Positions 1 to 5,499 of a stretch of DNA of 5,499 bases are shown in pieces. How positions within the stretch are numbered: position 1 is the first letter of the stretch; each line of letters starts with the position of its first letter. The notes under the pieces were generated by a model. It saw only the letters and a list, made by a program, of their open reading frames with translations, was not told the origin of the DNA and made no database searches. Position numbers and translations under genes: made by a program. Origin of the DNA: an uncultured Eubacteriales bacterium (GTDB lineage Bacteria; Bacillota; Clostridia; Oscillospirales; QAKW01). The DNA lies in assembly GCA_934378025.1 (NCBI GenBank), contig CAKRPM010000097.1, forward strand, positions 1-5,499, given 5' to 3'.

Positions 1-338
1 ATGGAATGACCGCCGCCCAATACCAGCGAAACGGTCGGTTTGCGCATGGAGGCGATCATTTCCGCAATGGCAAGTCCCGCTTCCACATCGCCGCCCACCG
101 TGTTCAGCAAAATCAAAAGCCCCTCGACTTCCGGCGTTTCTTCCACCGCCAGCAGGGCGGGCAGAATATGCTCGTATTTGGTGGTTTTGGTTTGGTCGGT
201 GGCCAAAAAATGCCCCTCGATCTGCCCGATAATGGTCAGCGCCTGGATCCCGCCGGGCAGACCGACAAAACCGTTATCCTGTGCTTCGCCGCTCGGCGGC
301 GTGCTGTTTTGCTCGCCGACGGCGCCGGGTTCGCTCAT
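1..338 (-). CDS. tepA: TepA-like ClpP-fold serine protease (5' part only)
   Basis: This is the first 112 residues of a ClpP-fold serine peptidase of the TepA (YmfB) type, which in Bacillus is linked to protein translocation and proteolysis at the membrane. After a variable, Gly/Pro/Ser-rich N-terminus (1-30) comes the family core: [10 protein letters not shown] at 34-43, KTTKYEH at 51-57, the [17 protein letters not shown] stretch at 78-94 (equivalent of the ClpP oxyanion-loop NSPGG region), and [12 protein letters not shown] at 101-112. The last visible residue, Ser112, sits where the ClpP nucleophile is expected, so the catalytic His and Asp lie outside the window. The usual LPPQNKTTKYEH stretch reads [13 protein letters not shown] here. 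No signal peptide or membrane helix is visible. The ATG overlaps the enolase TGA as ATGA, and a weak GGGCGG ribosome site lies just upstream inside enolase, so coupled translation is likely. Family assignment is by motif memory; TepA function in this organism is inferred. Confidence 0.85.
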   Translation of the reverse strand, partial: MSEPGAVGEQNSTPPSGEAQDNGFVGLPGGIQALTIIGQIEGHFLATDQTKTTKYEHILPALLAVEETPEVEGLLILLNTVGGDVEAGLAIAEMIASMRKPTVSLVLGGGHS

Positions 339-1606
339 CGAAGCACCGCCCGTCCGAGATAACGGGCGCTCTCGCCAAGCATCCGCTCAATTTGCAGCAG
401 ACGGTTGTATTTGCAAACCCGTTCGCTGCGGCAGGGCGCACCGGTTTTGATTTGCCCGCAAGAGGTCGCAACGGCAAGGTCGGCAATGGTGGTATCCTCC
501 GTGTCGCCGCTTCGATGCGATAAAATGCAGCGGTAATCATGACGTGTGGCAAGCCGAACGGCTTCCAGCGTTTCGCTGAGACTGCCCACCTGATTGGGCT
601 TAATCAGTACGGCGTTTGCACTGCCCGCCAAAATGCCCTGGCTGATGCGTGCGGGATTGGTTACAAACAAATCATCGCCCACGATCTGCACCTTGCCCGC
701 AAAATGGCGCGTGATTTGACGAAAGCCGTCAAAGTCATCCTCCCCGAGCGGGTCTTCGATGGAGGCAATGGGAAATTCTCTGCACAGTCGGTCAAACAGT
801 TCGATCAGCTCGCCCGATTGCAGCGTGCGTCCCGCCTTGGGCAAACGGTATTCGCCGCCTTTGACCCATTCGCTGGCCGCGGCGTCCATGGCCAGCATGA
901 TGTCCTCGCCGGGGCGGTAGCCCGCCTGTTCAATCGCGTCGCATAAAAGGGACAGTGCCGTGCGTTCATCGTCGATTTCGGGGGCAAAGCCGCCCTCATC
1001 GCCCACCGCGGTGGAAAGCCCTTTATCTTTTAAAATGGATTTCAGCGCATGGTAGGTTTCCACGCCTTTGCGCAGTCCCTCGGCAAAGCTGTCCGCCCCC
1101 ACCGGCATAATCATAAATTCTTGAAAATCCAGGGGATTGGAGGCGTGGGCGCCGCCGTTTAAAATGTTCATCATCGGTACGGGCAGCACGCAGGCGTTGG
1201 CCCCGCCGATATATCGAAACAGGGGAACGCCCTGTGCCGCCGCGGCCGCTTTGGCGCACGCCAGCGAAACGGCAAGAATGGCATTGGCGCCGAAAGTTGC
1301 CTTGTTGGGTGTGTTGTCCGCCAAAAGCATTTTTTGATCCAAATCGTACTGTGCGTCTGCTCGCATGCCGACCAAAAGGGGGGCAATTTGCTCGTTAACG
1401 CACGCTACCGCCGTGTCCACGCCCTTGCCCATATATTGCTCGCCGCCGTCGCGCTTTTCCACGGCTTCAAATCGTCCGGTGGACGCGCCGCTGGGAACGC
1501 TCGCTACGCCGCTGCCGCCGTCGCATACTGCGCGCACGCGCACGGTGGGCATGCCGCGGCTGTCTAAAACGGCGTCTGCCGTAATGGATTGAATGATTGG
1601 TTTCAT
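335..1606 (-). CDS. eno: Enolase (phosphopyruvate hydratase)
   Basis: Enolase interconverts 2-phosphoglycerate and phosphoenolpyruvate in glycolysis and gluconeogenesis; it is a cytosolic Mg-dependent enzyme. The protein is 423 residues, slightly short of the usual about 430. Visible landmarks are DSRGMPT (15-21), the catalytic loop SGAST (39-43), GGAHAS with His154, FQEF with Glu163, GDEGG with Glu204, Mg ligands Asp241, Glu284 (SIED) and Asp311 (GDD), catalytic Lys336 (LIKPNQ), SHRSG (363-367) and IKTG with Lys387, then CRSER. All catalytic and metal-binding residues are present. A longer reading to 1789 exists, but the ATG at 1606 is chosen because homology begins there and GGGAGGA sits 6 nt upstream. 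A few usually invariant positions differ (DSRGNPT reads DSRGMPT; LDGTPNK reads ADNTPNK). It is followed by tepA with a 4-nt overlap and lies divergent to the acetyltransferase gene. Confidence 0.97.
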   Translation of the reverse strand: MKPIIQSITADAVLDSRGMPTVRVRAVCDGGSGVASVPSGASTGRFEAVEKRDGGEQYMGKGVDTAVACVNEQIAPLLVGMRADAQYDLDQKMLLADNTPNKATFGANAILAVSLACAKAAAAAQGVPLFRYIGGANACVLPVPMMNILNGGAHASNPLDFQEFMIMPVGADSFAEGLRKGVETYHALKSILKDKGLSTAVGDEGGFAPEIDDERTALSLLCDAIEQAGYRPGEDIMLAMDAAASEWVKGGEYRLPKAGRTLQSGELIELFDRLCREFPIASIEDPLGEDDFDGFRQITRHFAGKVQIVGDDLFVTNPARISQGILAGSANAVLIKPNQVGSLSETLEAVRLATRHDYRCILSHRSGDTEDTTIADLAVATSCGQIKTGAPCRSERVCKYNRLLQIERMLGESARYLGRAVLR

Positions 1607-1612
1607 GTTTTT

Positions 1613-1619
1613 TCCTCCC
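1613..1619 (-). promoter_or_regulatory. Ribosome binding site of enolase
   Basis: On the minus strand this reads GGGAGGA, 6 nt before the ATG at 1606. It decides the start: the open frame extends 61 codons further upstream, but that extension crosses the AT-rich intergenic stretch and runs into the neighbouring gene. Confidence 0.85.
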
Positions 1620-1656
1620 GAAACAGAATTATCTTTATTTTTTCTCAAAAAAGGGA

Positions 1657-1685
1657 TTTTATACCGGCGAAAAATGTAGTATACT
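1657..1685 (+). promoter_or_regulatory. Candidate promoter for the acetyltransferase/ABC-F pair
   Basis: On the plus strand TATACT (1680-1685, 5 of 6 matches to TATAAT) has only a poor -35 (TTTTAT, 1657-1662) at the ideal 17-nt spacing. The hexamer is the plus-strand reading of the palindrome TAGTATACTA (1677-1686), which also provides a -10 candidate for enolase. A start near 1692 would give a leader of about 40 nt before the GTG at 1732. The weak -35 suggests a weak or activated promoter, but this is inference. Confidence 0.35.
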
Positions 1686-1708
1686 ATTTCTGTTAAGAAA
1701 ATTTTCAA
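1678..1708 (-). promoter_or_regulatory. Candidate sigma-A promoter for eno-tepA
   Basis: On the minus strand a TTGAAA (-35-like, 5 of 6 matches to TTGACA) lies at 1708-1703. It is followed either by TAGTAT (1686-1681, 16-nt spacer) or by the better hexamer TATACT (1683-1678, 19-nt spacer). A start near 1672 would give a leader of about 65 nt. Neither spacer is the ideal 17, so the exact -10 is uncertain. A second AT-rich box, TATAAA at 1663-1658, has no good -35 partner. Prediction by eye only. Confidence 0.4.
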
Positions 1709-1715
1709 AAAATGC

Positions 1716-1722
1716 GGGAGGG
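1716..1722 (+). promoter_or_regulatory. Ribosome binding site selecting a GTG start
   Basis: GGGAGGG lies 9 nt before the GTG at 1732 and is the only strong Shine-Dalgarno in front of the acetyltransferase reading frame. It supports GTG rather than the ATG at 1597, which lies inside the enolase gene and would translate the AT-rich intergenic stretch. Confidence 0.75.
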
Positions 1723-1731
1723 CGCCGAGAA

Positions 1732-2253
1732 GTGAAAAAGATTTCGGAAAAATCGTACGCAAAGGCGGCGGCTTTTTTTGCCGCAGCATTTATCAAAACG
1801 CCGATATTTCGCACATTCGCACCGAATGAGGCGGCGTTGGCGCGCTATTTTGAAAGTTATTTACTCGGCAGTAAAGGCATTATGCTTTACGAGGATGACG
1901 GCATCAAAACCGCGTTTTATTTTTCCGAAACCTATCAAGAGGGGTATGCCTTTGATACGCCGAGCGTTTGCATCCCGGAGGCATGCTATAATATCGAGCG
2001 GTTTTATCGGGATGGTTATGCGGTGCTGGACATGCTGGCCGTTGCGCCCGATTATCGCGGTCGGGGACTGGCGGGGAAAGCCATTGATTTTTTTGTAAAG
2101 GAAGCCGTCGGTGTCGGCGCCTTGCCGCTGACGGAAATTTTTGAGCCGAAGCATGTGCCGCTTTATGAGGCGCACGGCTTTTTTACGGCGCATCGGATTC
2201 AAACGGCGTGGGGAGAGAGCATTATTATGCAGTATAACGGAGAGAAAAAATGA
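1732..2253 (+). CDS. GNAT-family N-acetyltransferase
   Basis: This encodes a 173-residue protein of the GCN5-related N-acetyltransferase superfamily, which transfers acetyl from acetyl-CoA to an amine on a small molecule, peptide or protein; the substrate is not predictable here. The acetyl-CoA motif A is clear at about 98-116: a strand (VLDMLAVAPDY) followed by the pyrophosphate-binding loop RGRGLAG. The later motif B region reads PLYEAHGF (143-150), the usual LYxxxGF pattern. The N-terminal 30 residues are Ala/Phe-rich and helical; I do not read them as a signal peptide. The RimI-type LEVR motif is absent, so a ribosomal S18 acetyltransferase is not supported. Start is GTG at 1732, chosen from the GGGAGGG site and because upstream sequence is non-coding in character. 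The stop overlaps the ABC-F start (ATGA), indicating a two-gene operon. Family is confident; function is unknown. Confidence 0.85.
   Translation: MKKISEKSYAKAAAFFAAAFIKTPIFRTFAPNEAALARYFESYLLGSKGIMLYEDDGIKTAFYFSETYQEGYAFDTPSVCIPEACYNIERFYRDGYAVLDMLAVAPDYRGRGLAGKAIDFFVKEAVGVGALPLTEIFEPKHVPLYEAHGFFTAHRIQTAWGESIIMQYNGEKK
2239..2244 (+). promoter_or_regulatory. Ribosome binding site of the ABC-F gene
   Basis: GGAGAG lies 5 nt before the ATG at 2250 and inside the last codons of the acetyltransferase gene. It allows independent initiation or re-initiation after the overlapping TGA. Confidence 0.7.
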
Positions 2254-4112
2254 TTTTACATATTGAAGATTTGTCAAAGAGCTTCGGCGCGGCAGAGGTG
2301 CTTTGTCACATCAGCGCCACCATTGAAGAGGGCGCGCGGATCGGCATGATCGGCGTCAACGGCGCGGGAAAAAGCACGATGTTGAATATTATCACCGGCG
2401 CGCTTGCACCCGACGAGGGCAACGTTATGGTGTCCGGGGGCAAAAAAATCGGGTATTTGCGGCAAAACACGCCGCTGAGTTCCGGCAAAAGCGTGTGGAC
2501 GGAAATGCAGAGTGTTTTTGCCGAAACGCTGGCCTTGGAACAAGAAATTTTGCAGGCGCAGACGGCGCTGTCCGAGCAGACGGAGGGCAGCGATGAGTAC
2601 CGCCGTACGCAAGATCGGCTGCAGTCTCTGACGCGTCGGTTTGAGGCGGCGGACGGCTACCAAATCGATGTAAAAATCGCGACGGTATTAACGGGGCTCG
2701 GATTTGGCAAAGAGGTTTGGGAGCAGGTGGTGGACGGTCTGTCCGGCGGGGAGCGCGTTCGGCTGTCACTGGGAAAACTGCTGCTGCAGGCGCCCGACCT
2801 ATTGCTGCTGGACGAGCCGACCAATCACTTGGATTTTAAAACGCTGTCTTTTTTAGAGGACTATATCAAAGGATATAAGGGCGCGGTGCTGGCGGTGTCG
2901 CATGACCGATTTTTTCTGGATCATACCATGCGGGAAATTTGGGAAATCGAGCAGGGCGCGCTGGTCTGCTATCCCGGCAACTATACCAAGTATAAAACGC
3001 TGCGGGAAGAGCGGCAGGCCAGGCTGCAAAAAGAATATGAAAAAAACCTGCAAAAGCGGGCGGCGCTTCAGGAATATATCGATAAAAATTTGGTGCGCGC
3101 CTCGACCTCCGCGATGGCCAAAAGCCGCCGCAATCAGTTGGAGCGCATGGAGCAACCCGTCCCGCCCGGGGCGGTATACCGCGGCATGAATTTTTCGTTT
3201 CATGCCGAAAAGAAAAGCGGATTTGACGTGCTGAGCGTGGAAAATCTGCGGGCGGACATCGGCGGCAGAACGCTTTTTTCCGCGGTAAATTTTGAAATGA
3301 AGCGAGGGGATAAAATTGCTTTGGTGGGACCAAACGGAATCGGGAAAACAACGTTTCTTTCTTGCCTTTTGCAACCGGAGAAGCGCACTGCGGGTGCTGT
3401 TCGGTGGGGCAAAAATGTTTCTGTCGGGTACTTTGATCAACACGGGGCGGCGCTGGATTTTGAGAAAACTGCGCTCGATCAGGCAAAAGTAGTCGCACCC
3501 GCCGATACGGACGCGGCCATGCGGGATCGCCTGGCACGGGTGATGCTGCGGGGAGATGCGGTTTTTGAAAAGGTGGGCAGTTTAAGCGGCGGCCAAAAAG
3601 CGGGGTTGCGCTTTGCCATGCTGGAGCGGCAGGCGGATAATGTTCTGCTGTTGGACGAGCCGACCAATCATTTGGATTTGGTCAGCCGCGAAAATCTGGA
3701 GGCGGCGCTTGGCGCCTACGACGGCACGCTTTTGATGATATCGCACGATCGGTATTTACTGGCCAATGTGCCGGACGCCGTTTATGCGCTGGAGGAGGAC
3801 GGCTTGCACCGGTACGACTCCCTCGCGGATTATTTGGCAGTCGGGCAAACCGTGACCAAAAAGCCCGCCGCACCCAAAAAAGCCGCGCCGAAAAAAGAAC
3901 GCGCACGCATAGCGGCGCTGCGTAATCAAATCAGCGCCATCGAAAAGCAAAGCGCGGCGCTGGAGGCGGAAAATGCGGCGCTGGAGGCGAGCTTGAACGG
4001 ATCGGATTATCAGGCGTTGACCGCCGCCTGTGAAAAGCTGGAGCAAAATAAAAAGGAGCTGGCGCGCCTGTCGGAACAGTGGCTGGAGCTTAGCGAACAG
4101 TTGGAACAATAA
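2250..4112 (+). CDS. ABC-F family ATPase, YdiF-type (ribosome-associated)
   Basis: This is a complete 620-residue soluble protein with two ABC ATPase domains in one chain and no membrane segments, the ABC-F arrangement. These proteins act at the ribosomal E site to relieve stalled or drug-inhibited translation. Domain 1 has Walker A GVNGAGKST (35-43), signature LSGGE (164-168), Walker B with DEPTNHLD (188-195) and switch His218. The interdomain linker (about 240-325) is charged and helical and contains RASTSAMAKSRRNQLERM, very like the P-site tRNA-interaction motif of Bacillus YdiF. Domain 2 has Walker A GPNGIGKTT (360-368), signature LSGGQ (445-449), DEPTNHLD (469-476) and His499. A Lys/Pro/Ala-rich hinge (537-551) leads to a C-terminal coiled coil (552-620), as in YdiF and Uup. 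Both catalytic sites look intact. It could be a housekeeping factor or a resistance factor; the full-length C-terminal coiled coil and YdiF-like linker favour housekeeping. It is coupled to the upstream acetyltransferase. Confidence 0.95.
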   Translation: MILHIEDLSKSFGAAEVLCHISATIEEGARIGMIGVNGAGKSTMLNIITGALAPDEGNVMVSGGKKIGYLRQNTPLSSGKSVWTEMQSVFAETLALEQEILQAQTALSEQTEGSDEYRRTQDRLQSLTRRFEAADGYQIDVKIATVLTGLGFGKEVWEQVVDGLSGGERVRLSLGKLLLQAPDLLLLDEPTNHLDFKTLSFLEDYIKGYKGAVLAVSHDRFFLDHTMREIWEIEQGALVCYPGNYTKYKTLREERQARLQKEYEKNLQKRAALQEYIDKNLVRASTSAMAKSRRNQLERMEQPVPPGAVYRGMNFSFHAEKKSGFDVLSVENLRADIGGRTLFSAVNFEMKRGDKIALVGPNGIGKTTFLSCLLQPEKRTAGAVRWGKNVSVGYFDQHGAALDFEKTALDQAKVVAPADTDAAMRDRLARVMLRGDAVFEKVGSLSGGQKAGLRFAMLERQADNVLLLDEPTNHLDLVSRENLEAALGAYDGTLLMISHDRYLLANVPDAVYALEEDGLHRYDSLADYLAVGQTVTKKPAAPKKAAPKKERARIAALRNQISAIEKQSAALEAENAALEASLNGSDYQALTAACEKLEQNKKELARLSEQWLELSEQLEQ

Positions 4113-4232
4113 CCCCGCTCTACAGCGAGAGATTTTGCGATACTTGTTTTGCTGCGGCGGATCATTTTGGTGAGCGGAGGGAAAAAAATTTGCCGCATGG
4201 GGGAAAGACGGCGGCTTGTTTTCCCGCAAGGC

Positions 4233-4268
4233 TGCAGCGACCCGCCCCAAAGGGGCGCGTCGCTTGCA
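4233..4268. repeat. Strong inverted repeat (hairpin)
   Basis: The core arms GCGACCCGCCCC (4237-4248) and GGGGCGCGTCGC (4252-4263) pair over 12 positions with a single mismatch, around an AAA loop. The stem continues outward with A4236-T4264 and, allowing one bulged T at 4265, TGC (4233-4235) against GCA (4266-4268). It is not followed by a T-run on either strand, so it is not an obvious intrinsic terminator. Confidence 0.75.
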
Positions 4269-4396
4269 CGAAAATGCGGCGCTCGATATTTTACGGTACG
4301 CTGCAAAGCGGGTTTTAAAAATATGCGGCTGCGGCGATGGGCGGCATTGTGCGGCGGTGCCTGCGGCTTTGATGGTGCGAAACGGTTCTTTTCCTT

Positions 4397-4430
4397 GAAA
4401 AAGCAATCCCGCTGCATAAGGTTGCTTTTC
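4397..4430. repeat. Inverted repeat AAAAGCAA / TTGCTTTT
   Basis: Arms at 4399-4406 and 4422-4429 are perfectly complementary over 8 bp with a 15-nt loop. On the plus strand the stem ends in TTTT, giving a weak terminator-like look, but the stem is AT-rich and lies only about 25 bp before the much stronger terminator. Confidence 0.5.
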
Positions 4431-4454
4431 CGCCCCGCTGGGGGTGACAAACTA

Positions 4455-4494
4455 AAAAAAGACGGCACAGCAGATCTGCTGTGCCGTCTTTTTT
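4455..4494. terminator. Bidirectional intrinsic terminator
   Basis: The 40 bp are a perfect palindrome: six A, a 14-nt arm starting GACGGCACAG, its exact complement, then six T. Folded with a GATC loop, the GC-containing stem is 12 bp and is followed by a T-run on either strand (six T on plus; seven on minus, from the A-run 4454-4460). On the minus strand it lies about 36 bp after the ATPase stop. On the plus strand it is the only strong terminator after the ABC-F gene, although about 340 bp downstream. It thus insulates two convergent genes. Confidence 0.93.
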
Positions 4495-4530
4495 ATAAAG
4501 CCTTCGCGCATGTTATGTTGCAAAAAATTG

Positions 4531-5499
4531 TTAGGAATTTGCCAGGATTTCACTTAGTTTTTGATCGGTGTATTGCCCCAATGCCTCAAAGTCCATGGCC
4601 TGAATATAAAATTGCTCCAATTCGTCATGTAAAGCTTTTTCACTTGCCATCAATTTTTGAATTTCTTCGGCGATGGCGGCGATGGTTTTTTTGCAAAAGG
4701 CGAGTTTGTTTTTATCGGCGGCCAGTATGGTTTTATCAAAGAGCGGCTTCAGCGCCACGGTTTTCAGCGTGGCCGGGGTTTGAACGGGGAACAGCGCGCT
4801 CTTGGTAATAAAGGCGAGGTCATGCCGCGGCAGCACAATATGATCAATTTCGTCAGGGTACAGCGAATTGAGGTAAACAATGCGGGATTGGTGCATTTCA
4901 TCCAGCAGCTCGGACAGCACGTTCATATAAAGCGCGGCGCCGAAAACCGTGTCGTCAATCACAACGGTATGCTTGCATGCCAGCGCATTTTCAAAGGTGA
5001 TCGGTCCGGCACCGGTCAGCGCACCGGCAAAACGGTACTCGTTTTTGATCTCTTCCGTGCCGGGCAGCAGCGCGGTTTTGCGAAGCAGTTTTTCAATTTG
5101 TTCGCGGGCGGCTTTTTGACGAAAAGCGTCCGAAAGGCAGCGCTTTTGCACGGCGCGCAGCCCGCCGATGGCCTCCAGATAGCGGTAAATGATTTGAAAA
5201 GTGCCGCTGATTTTATCGGTGAGGGCGATAATTTGCTCCTTGGCGGGCAACAGCTTTTCGCGGTGCCAGTACTCGCCGAACGGCAAAATGCTTTCCACCA
5301 CGGCGGGGTAACGGGGATCCACACAATGCGGTGCGGTGGCGTCCAGCACGATAATGCCGCGGTCGGGCAGAAATACGCCGTCAAGGCTCTCATAGTCGGA
5401 GGAACAGTGAATTTTGCGTACGTCCTCCCCCTCGGCGTCGGCGCGGGCGGCCAGCAGTTTCATAAAGGTGCTTTTGCCGGTGCCCGGACCGCCTTTAAT
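4531..5499 (-). CDS. Two-repeat P-loop ATPase of unknown function (N-terminus off the edge)
   Basis: The visible 322 residues continue through the right edge; an ATG at 5463 is internal, because the codons before it encode the Walker A motif GGPGTGKST (visible residues 3-11). The protein resembles a Firmicutes family I know as PRK06851: hypothetical ATPases of about 360 residues, so only some 30-45 residues should be missing. After the P-loop come HCSSD (31-35), SLDGVFLP and a Walker B-like strand ending in D53 with TAPH (55-58), then a helical middle (about 70-145). A second, related half starts near residue 180, where VVIDDTVFGAA replaces a P-loop, followed by DEIDHIVLPRHDLAFIT. The C-terminal 60 residues are helical and charged, possibly coiled coil. 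No membrane segment is seen. Function is unknown; ATP binding by the first half is well supported. Transcription ends at the palindromic terminator beyond the stop. The promoter is outside the window. Confidence 0.85.
   Translation of the reverse strand: MKGGPGTGKSTFMKLLAARADAEGEDVRKIHCSSDYESLDGVFLPDRGIIVLDATAPHCVDPRYPAVVESILPFGEYWHREKLLPAKEQIIALTDKISGTFQIIYRYLEAIGGLRAVQKRCLSDAFRQKAAREQIEKLLRKTALLPGTEEIKNEYRFAGALTGAGPITFENALACKHTVVIDDTVFGAALYMNVLSELLDEMHQSRIVYLNSLYPDEIDHIVLPRHDLAFITKSALFPVQTPATLKTVALKPLFDKTILAADKNKLAFCKKTIAAIAEEIQKLMASEKALHDELEQFYIQAMDFEALGQYTDQKLSEILANS

Larger units (their letters stand above)
4113..4454. other. Gene-free, hairpin-rich convergent intergenic region
   Basis: About 340 bp lie between the ABC-F stop and the terminator with no convincing gene. 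Reading frames on both strands are open but give Arg/Pro/Cys-rich translations without family motifs and without a well-placed ribosome site. The stretch is GC-rich with recurring GCGGC motifs and several inverted repeats: GGGAAA/TTTCCC (4201-4206/4220-4225), a strong hairpin at 4233-4268, and AAAAGCAA/TTGCTTTT (4399-4406/4422-4429). A weak promoter-like pair exists on the plus strand (TTGCAC 4264-4269, 17 nt, TATTTT 4287-4292). It may be a long 3' untranslated region of the ABC-F mRNA, a small RNA ending at the 4455-4494 terminator, or a copy of an interspersed repeat. The sequence alone does not decide. Confidence 0.5.

Noticed and set aside
1768..1784. A GCGGC / GCCGC stem around a T7 loop early in the acetyltransferase gene, a possible attenuator or slippage site.
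   Set aside because: The stem is only 5 bp, it encodes a plausible helix (AAAFFAAAF), and T7 runs occur elsewhere in the gene (near 2090). No sign of frameshifting.
1607..1789. An N-terminal extension of enolase upstream of the ATG at 1606.
   Set aside because: The extension is Lys/Phe/Ile-rich translation of AT-rich spacer and overlaps the start of the divergent gene. Homology and the ribosome site both point to 1606.
2810..3670. An exact 18-nt direct repeat (2810-2827 and 3653-3670).
   Set aside because: Both copies encode the conserved DEPTNH of the two ABC domains; it is explained by the tandem domain structure and similar codon choice.
4190..4318. A 42-codon reading frame starting with TTG, 8 nt after GGAGGG (4176-4181), in the gap after the ABC-F gene.
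   Set aside because: The ribosome site is good but the start is TTG, the translation has no recognisable features, and the frame runs through the strong hairpin at 4233-4268. Not enough to call a gene.
4010..4468. Long open frames on both strands across the gap between the convergent genes.
   Set aside because: GC-rich DNA leaves frames open by chance. The translations are rich in Arg, Pro, Cys and Phe, overlap real genes at their ends, and show no domain motif or suitable start.
5461..5463. ATG at 5463 as the start of the right-hand ATPase.
   Set aside because: The codons just upstream in the same frame encode the Walker A motif GGPGTGKST, so the true start lies beyond the window.

Overview
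The window looks like chromosomal DNA of a fairly GC-rich Firmicute, probably an uncultured or gut-type member of the Clostridia (Oscillospiraceae-like). This rests on the Firmicutes-type protease TepA, a YdiF-type ABC-F ATPase, a two-repeat ATPase of a type I know from Clostridia and Bacilli, purine-rich Shine-Dalgarno sequences (GGGAGG) and AT-rich intergenic DNA between GC-rich genes. The lineage is inferred from gene content, not from a marker gene. I see no mobile element, CRISPR array, tRNA or rRNA.

The layout has three transcription units. (1) On the minus strand, a complete enolase gene (335-1606) is followed by the 5' part of a ClpP-like protease gene, tepA, which runs off the left edge. 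The enolase stop and tepA start overlap as ATGA, so the two are probably translationally coupled. (2) On the plus strand, divergent from enolase across about 125 bp (1607-1731), a small GNAT-family N-acetyltransferase gene starts with GTG at 1732. It overlaps, again by ATGA, a complete ABC-F translation-factor-type ATPase gene (2250-4112). (3) On the minus strand from the right edge, a P-loop ATPase of unknown function (4531-5499, N-terminus missing) converges on the ABC-F gene. A 40-bp perfectly palindromic terminator at 4455-4494 serves the convergent pair.

The two less ordinary stretches are the divergent promoter region, with a palindromic TAGTATACTA holding a -10-like hexamer on each strand, and the roughly 340-bp gene-free stretch 4113-4454, which is GC-rich and full of inverted repeats but has no convincing gene.

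Most of the content is housekeeping: glycolysis (enolase), a membrane-associated or cytosolic protease, and ribosome-linked functions (ABC-F, and possibly the acetyltransferase). The clearest molecular oddity is in the right-hand ATPase. Its two halves align without gaps over 45 residues, but the second copy has lost the Walker A lysine and serine. I found no evidence for a wholly new multigene system here.
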